From: Hamiltosporidium tvaerminnensis
Taxonomy: Eukaryota > Microsporidia > Dubosqiidae
Direction: 5' to 3'
Assembly (NCBI GenBank): GCA_022605425.2
Contig: JAKIMF020000001.1
Coordinates: forward strand, 622,501-686,500
Length of the DNA: 64,000 nucleotides
Positions 43,522 through 53,613 of the stretch are shown in pieces; the stretch's first letter is position 1; each line of letters begins with the position of its first letter. The notes beneath the pieces were generated by a model. That model searched no databases, was not told the DNA's origin, and was given only the letters and a program-made list of their open reading frames with translations. Made by a program: the position numbers and the translations under genes.

Positions 43522-44510
43522 ATTACCTAAGGGTGTTTATTTTTGTGGTTATATTTTTAAAGATTTTGTACAAAAAAAAAACGAAATTCTTTATCTCTCT
43601 CTTTATAAAAAAATATAGAAAAAGAGAGAGAGAGAGTAGAGATATTTGAAGGGAGAGTGTAGAAGTAGTAATTAGATATAGTAGTAGATATATAATAGGG
43701 ATAGTAATTAGAATTAGTAGTAAAAATAGTAATTAGAAATAGTAGTAGACATAGTAATGTAGATTAAAGATAAATTATATGAGTATTAGAAATACTAGTA
43801 TAGATAGTATTAGAAATAGTAGTAGAGATAGTATTAGTGATATAATAGAAGAATAAAGTCTATTTAAATTTTAACATAAGTTTCTGTTTTTCTAAAAATA
43901 TTAATATAAAAATAAATTTAAATACATAATTATTTTCTTAAATTATTTCATTTAAATCATTAAATTTCTAAACAAAAGTAAAAATAAACAGAAAGAATGT
44001 AATTTAACTTAGGATTATATTTTATTAGAAAGAATGTAATTTTATTAGAAAGATTATATTTTAACTTAGGATTATAATTAACTTAGGATTATATTTTAAC
44101 TTAGGATAATAATTTAACTTAGGAATATAAGAAAGATTATTATTTAAATAAAATATATTATAAGAATTAAAATATTGTTAGAGAAAATAAATATATTTAA
44201 GGAAGAGTGTAATATTTAAATCAAATATTAAATAATTTGAGAATACAAAGTATTTTGTATATTTCTCTATTTTTCTCTATATTTTTCTCTCTATTTCTCT
44301 ATTTTTCTCTATATTTTTCTCTATTTTTCTCTCTATTTTTCTCTATATTTCTCTATTTCTCTATTTCTCTATTTCTCTCTATATTTCTCTATTTCTCTAT
44401 ATTTCTCTATATTTCTCTATATTTCTCTATCTTATATTTCTCTATCTTATATTTCTCTATCTTATATTTCTCTATTTTTTTGTATTAAAAAATTTAAATA
44501 AAACAGAAAA
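43522..44510. repeat. shared upstream region of INCENP and KNL1, repeat-rich
   Basis: About 1 kb between divergent genes. It holds a GA tract (AAAGAGAGAGAGAGAG near 43620), TAGTAG-type repeats (43660-43850), an AACTTAGGATTATATTTTA array (44008-44130) and a long pyrimidine array TATTTCTCTATTTTTCTC (44255-44476). The pyrimidine array ends 48 bp before the KNL1 ATG. An 83-aa ORF inside it is low-complexity and not a gene. Confidence 0.8.
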
Positions 44511-44524
44511 AAAAGGGCATAAAA

Positions 44525-46465
44525 ATGGAAAGAAAAGAGAGTCAAGAAAAGAGAAAAAGGGTTTCTTTTGCACCAGAAGCCAGTATAAATTTCTATGCAA
44601 ATGAAGTACAACAAAATACGAAATCTACTTCTTCCAATGAAGATTTAAGTATTTTAAATGAAAATGAAGAATCTCTTTCATTAACATGTGCTGCGATACC
44701 TACATCTGATGATGGATACAATTTTTATTCAAAAATTGAAGAAGAAAAAGAAAATAAAAATTTTGTAGAAAAATTTAATGAGGAAGGCAATTTTATGGAA
44801 ATAAAAAGTTCTTTTGAAAAGATTGGAGAAAACAATGACGAATTAAATAAAAGTATTGAAAAGATAGTTGATGATGCTATACGATACAACATTCCATTAA
44901 ATGAAATAAATATTTTTGGAGAAAGTATTGAAAAAATAATTGAAAAAGAAAAAATAATTGAAAAAGAAGACCAAGAAGATCTTAAGATGAACACAAAAGA
45001 TTTTTCATTTTTAAATAATAATTTTATGACTGAAACGATAAACATGCGAGAAATAATTGATACTCAAGATTTAAGAAAATTTATACCTGAAAATAAAAAT
45101 GAAAAAATTAATTTTAATGATCTTCTTGTTTCACATGGTATAAGATTTTTAGATAAGATGATATATAACAGAGGACGTAGAAGTACAATTTCTAAGTCTA
45201 AAAATGTTGTTACTCCTAATTTAAAAAATTATTATAAATTTTTTAAAATAATTCAAATTAATTTTTATGAAAATTTTATTTTTGATTTGGAAAGATTGAA
45301 TGAAGAACAAGAAAAAACAAATGAAAATTTAGAAAATGAATTTAAAATAAAAGGAAGTTTATTAGAGGATGAAGATAAAGATAAACATCTTAAAATGTTA
45401 AAATCTGTGTGTAGATCGACAGCAAAAGTAAAATGGTACGAAATTAGAAAAAAATATGCTTTAGAATTTTATGAGAAAATTATTAATGAAAAGAATTTTT
45501 TATCTGAAAAATTAAACAGATTTAAAAGAGAAAATGATAATTATTTATCCAAAATAAATTCTATTAAAGAAAAAATAGAAAAAATGGAATTTGAAAATAA
45601 TAATTTACAAAAAAAGATAGAAAAATATAGTAAAACTGATATTTTAGAAGTAACTAATTTACAAAATACAATCAAAGAACAGAATATGGTACATGAAAGG
45701 ATTAAAAAGAATTTAGAAGGACTTGAAGAAAATATGACAATGAAAAGAAATAAATATTTATCTCTTGAATCTCAAGTATGTATTTTAAGAAAGGAAGTAG
45801 AAGAAATCAGTACAAGAATTAAATCTATGAATATTACAGAACAGCAGATGCTTGAAGTTAGAGATTCTTTTAAAATATTTTCTAAAATTTTTAATATTCA
45901 AATAATTAAGTTAAATTCAAATTTTTTTCAATTTGAAATCGGATTTTTTGAATTCTATTTCTATTTTTCTACAGAAAAAGAAAATATTTTTTTAAAAGAA
46001 ATAAACATTCATCTTAAAAAAAATGAAAAATCTTATAAATCAAACACAATACCACTTATTTACCAATTTTTTACAGAAAAAACTAAAAAAAATTTACAAA
46101 ATTTTAATTCATTTAATGAAATTTTAAATTTAAAAAATAAGAATAAAAATACCAATTGGATTGAAGAAATAAGAAATTCATTTTTATTTTCTTACAAAAT
46201 AAAAAATATTTGTAAAGAAATTCTTCAAATTGAATCTCATTTTGAAATTAATTCTAAAATTACATATAATAAATTATTTATCGATGTAGAAGTTATAAAT
46301 TTAAAAAAAGTAAAAAAATATACAATTAGATTTGAAGTATTAGGATTTGATTTAATAACTTTTACTATTTTAGACACTGAAAATTTTCATATTGACATTT
46401 TTCCTACCAATTTTTATTTTTATACAGTTACACGTAAAATAAGTGAAATAATTCAAAATCTTTAA
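44525..46465 (+). CDS. SPC105: KNL1/Spc105/Spc7 kinetochore scaffold
   Basis: 646 aa. RKRVSFAPE (R12-F15) is the PP1-docking RVSF motif of KNL1. Residues 196-225 (INFNDLLVSHGIRFLDKMIY then NRGRRST) match the start of the Spc7 domain (F...tgIrFlD......RR.T). A long coiled coil follows (about 320-440), and the C-terminal 200 residues (FKIFSKIFNIQIIKLNSNFF, then QFEIGFFEFYFYF) look like the RWD pair that binds the Mis12 complex. As part of the KMN network it links centromere to microtubules and recruits checkpoint proteins and phosphatase. Canonical MELT repeats are not evident, and it is shorter than yeast Spc105 (917 aa). GGG (44515-44517) sits 7 bases before the ATG. Its last codons are duplicated downstream. 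Confidence 0.85.
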   Translation: MERKESQEKRKRVSFAPEASINFYANEVQQNTKSTSSNEDLSILNENEESLSLTCAAIPTSDDGYNFYSKIEEEKENKNFVEKFNEEGNFMEIKSSFEKIGENNDELNKSIEKIVDDAIRYNIPLNEINIFGESIEKIIEKEKIIEKEDQEDLKMNTKDFSFLNNNFMTETINMREIIDTQDLRKFIPENKNEKINFNDLLVSHGIRFLDKMIYNRGRRSTISKSKNVVTPNLKNYYKFFKIIQINFYENFIFDLERLNEEQEKTNENLENEFKIKGSLLEDEDKDKHLKMLKSVCRSTAKVKWYEIRKKYALEFYEKIINEKNFLSEKLNRFKRENDNYLSKINSIKEKIEKMEFENNNLQKKIEKYSKTDILEVTNLQNTIKEQNMVHERIKKNLEGLEENMTMKRNKYLSLESQVCILRKEVEEISTRIKSMNITEQQMLEVRDSFKIFSKIFNIQIIKLNSNFFQFEIGFFEFYFYFSTEKENIFLKEINIHLKKNEKSYKSNTIPLIYQFFTEKTKKNLQNFNSFNEILNLKNKNKNTNWIEEIRNSFLFSYKIKNICKEILQIESHFEINSKITYNKLFIDVEVINLKKVKKYTIRFEVLGFDLITFTILDTENFHIDIFPTNFYFYTVTRKISEIIQNL

Positions 46466-46568
46466 TAAAAATGTTTTTATAATTTCTACTTGTAAACAGT
46501 TACACGTAAAATAAGTGAAATAATTCAAAATCTTTAATAAAAATGTTTTTATAATTTCTACTTGTAAA
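46425..46568 (+). repeat. 72-bp tandem duplication across the KNL1 stop codon
   Basis: CAGTTACACGTAAAATAAGT and the following bases, through the stop and 3' flank, recur exactly 72 bp later (46425 and 46497). A third, decayed partial unit follows (AAAATAGTTGAAATAATTTA). Confidence 0.92.
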
Positions 46569-46932
46569 GTAAAATAGTTGAAATAATTTATAATTTATAA
46601 TTTAGTGGTTAAAGAGGTAGAAGAAAACATGTAAAAATGGTAAAAATATTTTAACTAAGAATTTTATTAAATTTATAATTTATAATTTCTACTTGTAAAG
46701 TAATATTATAAGGAATTTAATAAAATATTGGTAGGATGAAATATTAATTCAATTTTTAAATAAACTATTGGTAAAGTAATATTATAAGGAATTTAATAGC
46801 TCAAAGAATAAAGTAATATTTAAAAGAATAAATTATATCTCAAAGAATAAATTAATATTTAAAAGAATAAAAAATATCACAGAGAATAAAATAATATTTA
46901 AAAGAATAACTAAAATCTTAAATACAAATTTT
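46569..46932. repeat. AAGAATAA-type AT minisatellite, retrotransposon target
   Basis: Irregular units such as ATTTAAAAGAATAAATTA and TCTCAAAGAATAAA. The same array resumes at 50742-50930 on the other side of the retrotransposon, so the element inserted inside it. TTAAATACAAAT occurs directly at both junctions. Confidence 0.75.
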
Positions 46933-49900
46933 TATTTAATAAAATTCTGGGTTAAAATATTTTTTAACATTTTTATATGTTTTCTTCTACCTCTTTAACC
47001 ACTTTTGTCTCTTCTTCCAAATCCGACTCTTTATTTATGTTATTGGTCGGTTCCTCTAAAGTGGTTCCTCCTTGTGAAATAAAGGTTGCTTTATTTTTTG
47101 GTTTAAATTTTTTTGAACCATCTTCCCCTCTCTTCTCTTCTTTTAAATAAGGTTTTAATTCCTCATGCATCTCTGCTCTCATAATAACACCCATTGACGC
47201 TCTCTCCCAGCTCTCTTCGGCATTTAGTCCTGACTCAAGTCCTCTTCGTCGATCAAAGGAAATTGTTTCGACTGTTTTCTTAAGTACTATAGACTGAATG
47301 TATGCTTCTACATTCATGGGTATTTCTAGTCTTTTAAGATAAGATTTATGGTATTTTGTCACAATACCGTCCCAGGTCATCACATAATGGATTATCTCAA
47401 CACTACACTTATAAATAAGGCCCAACTCATTGGCTAGCAGGTCATACTTCCTAAGTTTTTCAGTTTCAACTATTTGAAGTGAATCTTGGGAAGTGATTCC
47501 TACTTCAATGAGTGTTATCTTATTCTTCTTCTTATCTAAAATAAATATGTCTGGTCTGTTATTCCGAATTTTAACATCAGTTTTAATTCTGGTGTCCACT
47601 CTTATCTCTGCATACTCATTATCAAGAATTTCTTGAACTGAGTGGCTCCTTATTCGTTTTGAAGACTTAAACTTATATCTATTTAGTAGGAGAAGGTGTA
47701 GGCATCTAACCACTTCATTATGCCGTCTAGTGTAATCATGGCCTAGCATTTTTTCACATCTAGTTGCTAGATGATCCACAGTCTTACCAGACTTCCCGCA
47801 ATGTTGACACACACCATCTGCTCCCCAGAATACATTTCTATCCTGGATATAGCAGAACACAGCTTCATTTCGTGGCCTAATATTTCCTCTCTTTAGCCAT
47901 CTTGAAGAGTCACTAACACTTACAAGCTCATTTTTCCTTGCATTATATAACTTTGAATGTAGTTTTCGTTTTTCTATTTCGTTATATAGTTTTGCAAGTT
48001 GAGCTTCTTCTAAATTTTTCTTAGTGACTTCTTCTACCAACCTGTACTTTACTTTTAAGAAGCCTTTTATTAGTGCAAGATGGGTTTTATTATTATTCTC
48101 CACCTTGAGGATTGCTGCTCGTCTAGTTGATATTTCTTTACTTTTTTCCAGACAATCCAAGAGTTGCAGAAGCATATGTTCGCTTCGCAACTCAACACTA
48201 TGTAGGCCTCTTCCAAGTTCTGTTCTAGGAAGATACAACCGCTCTTTACATCCTGGGCGGAGATGTATCTTATTTTTAACCAACACCGCACGCACTGCAT
48301 CATCTAACTTAGAGAAGTCAGCCGGTTCAAGTCGAAGTACTCCTATGTGGTAGTTGATTAACGATATCGCATGTTGATTGATTGCAGAAAATAAATTTTT
48401 TGCATTTAATCTAGTGTGACAAAGTCTTTCAACTCTTGATATAAGTTTGCTCTGTACTTCTTCAAATGAGCTACGTGTTGGGATTCCTCTGCTATCTTCT
48501 ATTATTCCTAAATATTTGTAAACACTAACACCTTCTAGAAGAGTAGCAGTATCTTCACAACACGTATCATTTGTGGCTGACTTCTCTTTGTTAATCTCTA
48601 AGCCAATCACCTCTAAAAATTCCTTTGCCTCGCCTGTCATAGCACTCAATGTGGAGCTGTCTTTTGCAAGGAGTTTAAGATCATCAATAAACAAGAGATG
48701 ATTAGTAGAATAGGATTCTGCATCTGTTTGTACTGTCACTTTTGTGTATTTTTCATTAAGCTTTCGGCTTAATGGATCCATACACAACACAAATAACAAA
48801 GGTGACAGACTATCTCCTTGTAGAATCCCTCTATCAATCTTCTTGCTCATGATTTTTTCAGGCCCTACGGATATATCAGTTTTCCATTTTGATATAATTA
48901 CCTTAATAAATTTCAGGATCCAATCAGGTAAATTAAGGTTTTCAATGCATTGAGTTAAATAAGCATGATCTTTTGAATCATAAGCTTTTTTAACATCAAT
49001 CCATGTTGCCTTAAGATTATTTCCATACTCTTTATTTAAGGCAATATTCAGTAGAGCCTGCTCTTTCGCTCCCTGCACACCTCTTACCGCCCCTAGTTGG
49101 TTCTCTGCAAGCAACCCTCGCCTTTCCACTTCAAGTTGAACGACTTTCGTTACACACTTTGTCGTTAACTTATAGAGGTTGGACATACAAGTGATTGGCC
49201 TGTAGTCAGAGCCTCTTGTGGAATTCCTTTCGGTATCAAATACGTAAGCCCGCAGTAAAACCAATCAGCTTGAGGTGTTCCTTCTAAACATATAACTTTC
49301 ACAATATCATAAAGATATTTGTGAAGAGTTGTAAGTTTCTTAATGAAAAAATTGTAAATACCATCAATTCCAGCAGCTTTCCAATTGGGAAGCCAATTAA
49401 TGATATTTACAAATTCATCAAGTGAAGGAAACATGGTCGGATGATTATCTGATACAAATGGAATCAAATAATCATCGTACGTGACTGTGTCATCATTTTT
49501 GTTCCACATTGTAGACCAAAAACTCACAATTTCATCACGGCTAACCACATGCTCGGATTCCACACGCTCGGATAACCCACGATAAAATCGACCTCGGAAA
49601 AGCTCAAACATACGATTCTCTTTTCGGAATTGCTTCCTACTTTCATGCATCGTAATTTTTTTCTCGTAAACATTCAAAGACTCATTCTTCTTAACTAAAG
49701 CCTCAGAAAGATCAGTTACGCTGCTCAAGTTTAAATTAAACTCTCGCATGATTTTCTTAAGGCTCTTCGTTTCCGAAGTGGAGAGCTTTTCCTGCTTACG
49801 AGCTTTCTCGAGGAGATCTTTGGAAAGTACTAACTTAGAAATTTTATTTTCTATGTTTTCCTTCCAAGCGGATCTAGGCTTCTCTTTACGTGTTGCCTCG

Positions 49901-50741
49901 TCATAGCATACCTGCGCAGCTTGCATGATATACGCGGCTTCCGTAATTGACTCAGGTACATGAGCTCCTGCATATTCACCGACTACTCGATTTATGAGAT
50001 CCAGAACTTTACTATCAACCAATTCATTTGGATGTTTTCTAGTTCGGACCACCACTTTTCCAATTTGGTTCTCAGAGATTTCTTTGATTTTACTCAAGAA
50101 TTTATCTCTCAGGTTTATGTACTCCGTGGTGTCGGTCAAGGTGCATGTATCAGCGAGACAAGTGGCGATTCTACGTCGCTCTCCATTCTCTTCTGATTTT
50201 ACATCCTTTCCCATCTCACTTTGTGCCAATTTTTTTAACACTTCGAGAGTTTCAGTGCAGCCGAATTTCTCATTATAGTACCTGTGAAGCTCTGTCCAGC
50301 CATTTCTTGGCATTCTTTCAAACCTTGTCTGTACTGCAAAAAAACAATTCGAGGCCATTCCTTCGGGTCGGCTGTTACGGAATCGAATATCGTCCGCAAT
50401 GCCATTAGCCTGTTACCTTCCGGAATAGCTAGAGTACAGGGGCTTGTCATGTCGTACGATGGCTCGCACGCAGAGACTTCAACCGAAGAGGGAACTGGTG
50501 TATTAGGCGAAGGTAAGGTGTCAAGCCCACTATTTTGCATTTTACTGCATGTTTGGCTTGGTGGTGGAGGTGTTATTGTTGTGTAGGAGGAGGAAGGTAG
50601 GGGAATCGCCGGTGGGTGTAGCTTACATTTTTGTATCTCACTATCACTCTTTTTCACCTCATCAGCGTCGTTTGCAGCCTTTATTTTGGTATTATTCGAT
50701 ATTTCGCTGCTAACATTTTTCTTTCTACCCATATAAATATT
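46933..50741 (-). mobile_element. near full-length R2/R4-type non-LTR retrotransposon
   Basis: About 3.8 kb, minus strand. The 3' end is fixed by comparison with the truncated copy at 9.9 kb. Both junctions carry TTAAATACAAAT (46918-46929 and about 50743-50754), a candidate target duplication of about 12 bp or more; the host array repeats this word nearby, so the exact length is uncertain. There is no poly-A tail. It contains one coding region interrupted by two frame changes. Its position and low divergence from the other copy indicate recent activity of the family. Confidence 0.9.
46973..50732 (-). pseudogene. retrotransposon polyprotein: RT plus zinc knuckle plus PD-(D/E)xK endonuclease, two frameshifts
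   Basis: Three overlapping frames. First, 50732 to about 50310: proline/serine-rich N-terminus without a clear zinc finger. Second, about 50350 to 49210: charged region and the first RT blocks (NWLPNWKAAGIDGIYNFFIK, LTYLIPKG). Third, about 49220 to 46973: RGSDYRPITCMSNLYKL, AENQLGAVRG, WIDVKKAYDS, GILQGDSLSPLLF, LLFIDDLKLLAKD (catalytic box FIDD instead of F/YADD), then CQHCGKSGKTVDHLATRC and NRPDIFILDKKKNKITLIEV (endonuclease). Frame changes lie at about 50290-50350 and 49200-49264. A repaired protein would be about 1,250 aa. This domain order is that of R2/R4-like elements. The breaks may be decay, assembly errors or, less likely, programmed shifts. Confidence 0.9.
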
Positions 50742-50949
50742 TTAAATACAAATAATATTTAAAAGAATAAATTATAAATCAGAGAATAACTAAAATCTTA
50801 AATACAAATAATATTTAAAAGAATAAATTCAAATTAAAAAGAATAAAATATATCTCAAAGAATAAATTATATCTCAGAGAATAAATTAATATCTCAAAGA
50901 ATAAATTAATATTAAAAAAACACCTTTTTTTTATTTTTAAATTACAAAT
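50742..50949. repeat. AAGAATAA-type AT minisatellite, right part
   Basis: Continuation of the array at 46569-46932 (ATATCTCAAAGAATAAATTA and similar), ending just past the stop of the KEN/D-box gene. Confidence 0.75.
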
Positions 50950-51219
50950 CTATATTTCCCGTATATTTTTATGTTTAAGTTTATAACTTTGAAAAGAATC
51001 AAACAACTGTTCAACTCTACGACTATAAGAATAATTAAGAGGTACTGTTACACTAGTATCACTATTATCTATTACATTAGGTACAGATAAATCTCTAAGT
51101 GCTGTTCTCTTACGAACATCCTTTTTCTTACTACGTGGGGAATATACATGTCTCTTTGGATCTAAATTTTCTTTATCTGGGTTTTCTTCTTCTATAAATG
51201 AATCATAAGTAAATCTCAT
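50950..51219 (-). CDS. small KEN-box and D-box protein, securin-like candidate
   Basis: 89 aa. Near the N-terminus lies a KEN box, PDKENLDP (K16-N18). Next come SPRSKKK (27-33), a proline-directed kinase site beside a nuclear-localisation-like cluster, and RKRTALRDLS (D-box RxxL at 38-41). These are APC/C degradation signals, and their order and spacing near the N-terminus resemble securins, which inhibit separase until anaphase. The remainder is polar and unstructured, with no fold. Short unstructured substrates of this kind evolve fast, so homology cannot be shown; other APC/C substrates or inhibitors are possible. CCC (GGG at 51220-51222 on the plus strand) abuts the ATG, which supports a real gene. 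Confidence 0.62.
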   Translation of the reverse strand: MRFTYDSFIEEENPDKENLDPKRHVYSPRSKKKDVRKRTALRDLSVPNVIDNSDTSVTVPLNYSYSRRVEQLFDSFQSYKLKHKNIREI

Positions 51220-51792
51220 GGGTGTTTTTATAAATTTCAGGTGTATTTATTGTTTTAATGGCGGTAAAAAAGGCGGTAAAAAAAGGAGGGAAAAATATAA
51301 AGAATAAAAGAATATAAAGAAATATTTTTTAGTAAAAAGTAAAGGTTAGTAGGGGAATAAATAATATACCAGGAGAATATAAGAAAGAGGTGTATTAGAT
51401 GTGTAATATGTAAAGATATAAGTAAGTTGTAAAAGAAATATTAAAGAAATAGAAAGGTAGAAATGGAAAAGGAAGAAATAGAAAAGTATAAGATTACAAT
51501 AAAAATATTAGAAAAGTAGAATTAGAATATAGAAAATATTAAAACATTTAGATCACAATAAAAATATTAGAAAAATAGAATTAGAAAATAGAATTAGAAA
51601 GGTATAAGATTAGAGAGTATAAGATTACAATAAAAATATTAGAACAGTATAAGAATATAATAATAAAAGATTAGAACAGTATAAGATTATAAAAATTATT
51701 CTAAAAAACTATGACTTCTTATATTCTTAAATATTTTTTATATCTTCCTGACCTTCTATTTTTCTATAAATAAAATATTAAAATGAACCCCT
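51220..51792. other. AT-rich intergenic with short tandem repeats
   Basis: 51440-51690 is an irregular array of TAAGATTACAATAAAAATAT and TTAGAAA units. No gene. This is the shared upstream region of the divergent KEN/D-box and GOT1 genes. Confidence 0.65.
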
Positions 51793-52140
51793 ATGAATAC
51801 CAAAGAAATAGGTGTGGTTGTTTTATTTGTAGGTGTGGTATTTTTTATAGCTGGTGCTACTTTTTTATTAGACAAGGCACTGATGGTAGCAGGTAATATA
51901 CTATTAATAGTTGGTATTCTATTTCTTATAAAAACAAAAACTATTTATATTTTTTCGTATGAAAAAATACAGGGAATTTTGCTTTTTTTGTTTGGTTTTT
52001 TTATACTTTTTTTTAAATATGTTTTTATAGGATTTTTATTTGAAAGTGTGGGAATTTTTTATTTATTTTATGATAAAATTCCTACTTTCAAAGGTATTTT
52101 AAGAGGAGTAGTTTATAAATTATTTAGGTATATGAGGTAG
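51793..52140 (+). CDS. GOT1: GOT1-family vesicle transport protein
   Basis: 115 aa, against 138 for yeast Got1. It opens with MNTKEIGVVVLFVGVVFF (family EIGVGLTxFGxFFxxFG), then LLDKALMVAGNILLIVGILF (family FFDKALLAIGNxLFLxGLxF). Four hydrophobic segments follow one another (about 5-26, 30-46, 60-77, 78-97), with K/R-rich connections. GOT1 proteins are small tetraspanning ER/Golgi membrane proteins acting in COPII-stage and Golgi transport. CCCC (51788-51791) precedes the ATG by one base; an overlapping ATG at 51783 is out of frame. The last codons lie in a 72-bp repeat. Confidence 0.88.
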   Translation: MNTKEIGVVVLFVGVVFFIAGATFLLDKALMVAGNILLIVGILFLIKTKTIYIFSYEKIQGILLFLFGFFILFFKYVFIGFLFESVGIFYLFYDKIPTFKGILRGVVYKLFRYMR

Positions 52141-52345
52141 GTTGAGAGATTATAGAATGTGTTTGATTAGAGATATGAAGGGATTTATAGATTATTCAGG
52201 TATAAGAGGTAGGTAAGGAGATTATAGAATGTGTTTAGATGAGGGATATGAGTAGTGAGGTATTAGATTATTTGTCTAGATTATTTATGTATGTGAGTTG
52301 GGGTATAAAGATTATAGAATGTGTTTAGATGAAGTATTAAATTTA
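52121..52345 (+). repeat. 72/90-bp tandem repeat across the GOT1 stop codon
   Basis: GATTATAGAATGTGTTTGAT and variants start at 52148, 52220 and 52310. The preceding TATGAGGTAGGTTGAGAG is echoed by TAAGAGGTAGGTAAGGAG. The first unit includes the GOT1 terminal codons. Confidence 0.85.
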
Positions 52346-52394
52346 TATTTTAAATGTTTTTTTTAACTGGAAGATGGTGTGTTGCTTAACGATA

Positions 52395-53115
52395 AAGTTT
52401 CGGAAATAGGAAGGGTATAAAAACTATCTGCTTGGCAATGAGTATGTGAAATGGAAGTGAAAAATATTTTTGTTTTTTGGTAGGAATAAAACCACACTAT
52501 ATTTTCAATTGACTCATTGGAGTTTTTATATAGAAAAGATGTGCTATAGAATAGCGAAATTATTTTTAGAAAAGTTAGTTTTTAGTTTTTTATGTAAATA
52601 GATTCTATATCGTGTCTGAATCTGTAAGTAATTGCTTTGTAAAAGCATGGAAACCTAGTCTTGATCACTCGAGTTATAAGAATTTGCACCTTGGTCATAC
52701 AACAAAACCTACACATTTAATGAACAGGTGTACTAAGTGGCAAGTTATACACGTTGGTATGACAATTAATTCTCTAGTTAGACTTCATGTAAGTCTCTGA
52801 GATATATCTTAGCTAGAAGTTTATTAAGTTCAGAAATTCTAGAGTAAATAGGAATGCTGCATGGTTTTAGAGGAGCCCGAATTATGCTTTGACCTATAAT
52901 GCGTACAATGCAATGGACAATAACATACATCGGGGAATTTTCTTATTCATTAAATAGGTTCTATACTGTCTTTGTATTAAAGCATTTCAAATTATGGCAT
53001 CGTAAGGATACTAATGGTGATTTAGAAGAGCAGTAATCTATGTTAAATTTATAAGGGCGTTAATGACAAAAAAACAATGTAACGGGTGTCACTATTTTAA
53101 AAAGATGTGATTTTT
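52395..53115 (+). repeat. dispersed repeat family A, long copy, opposite orientation
   Basis: Reverse complement of 12011-12722 and 22683-23385, collinear throughout: ACTATCTGCTTGGCAATGAG at one end, ATGCTGCATGG..TTAGAGGAGC in the middle, GTGTCACTATTTTAAAAAGA then TGTG at the other end. Its 62-aa ORF is not shared in frame with the other copies. Confidence 0.75.
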
Positions 53116-53358
53116 TTTAAATAAAATTCTTTGGATATCATTTATAATATTAAAATGTTTATAAATAACAGAGATTGAAAAAAATGGTAGAAATAAGGTT
53201 TTTTCAGAATAAAATATAAAAAAATATAATTGAATCATACAGATACTAGTTTAAATACAAATAAAACATAGACTAATAATATATAATACAAACATAATAC
53301 TATAAAACTACGAACAGAATACAAAGACATGATTTGTATTTACATTTATTCAAAAAAA

Positions 53359-53613
53359 TTATGCGCCAATTCTACTCTTTACAGTTTTTTTTCCGTCTGA
53401 AACAACTTTTTTAGCATTCCAATCTGTTGTATCGTCTCCTGCTTTTTTATCCGAGTCAGATTTGGTCTTATTGGAATCCTTACCTGTGTTCATATCTGGT
53501 TTATTTGATCTTCCTTTTTTGAATGCCCATACTCCTAACCAAATAACTACTATAATGGCTATTATAGCAATTAAAGCAACAGCTATCTTCTTTCCTACGT
53601 TGTTGTCTGCCAT
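53359..53613 (-). CDS. small single-pass membrane protein, unknown
   Basis: 84 aa. A strong transmembrane helix (residues 10-31, IAVALIAIIAIIVVIWLGVW) follows a 9-residue N-terminus. FKKGR just after it places the hydrophilic K/S/D-rich tail (32-84) on the positive, normally cytosolic side, i.e. N-out with the tail in the cytosol; the reverse is possible if the helix acts as a signal anchor. No family is recognised. A second, antisense frame (53462-53740) is its shadow. The ATG has no CCC/GGG tract, but codon composition and the clean TM/tail division favour a real gene. Confidence 0.6.
   Translation of the reverse strand: MADNNVGKKIAVALIAIIAIIVVIWLGVWAFKKGRSNKPDMNTGKDSNKTKSDSDKKAGDDTTDWNAKKVVSDGKKTVKSRIGA

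Noticed and set aside
44237..44488. 83-aa ORF of F/L/S/Y
   Set aside because: Product of the TTTCTC pyrimidine array upstream of KNL1; pure low complexity.
48024..50586. Plus-strand ORFs of 69-109 aa
   Set aside because: Shadows of the minus-strand retrotransposon coding region, repeated in the truncated copy for the same reason.
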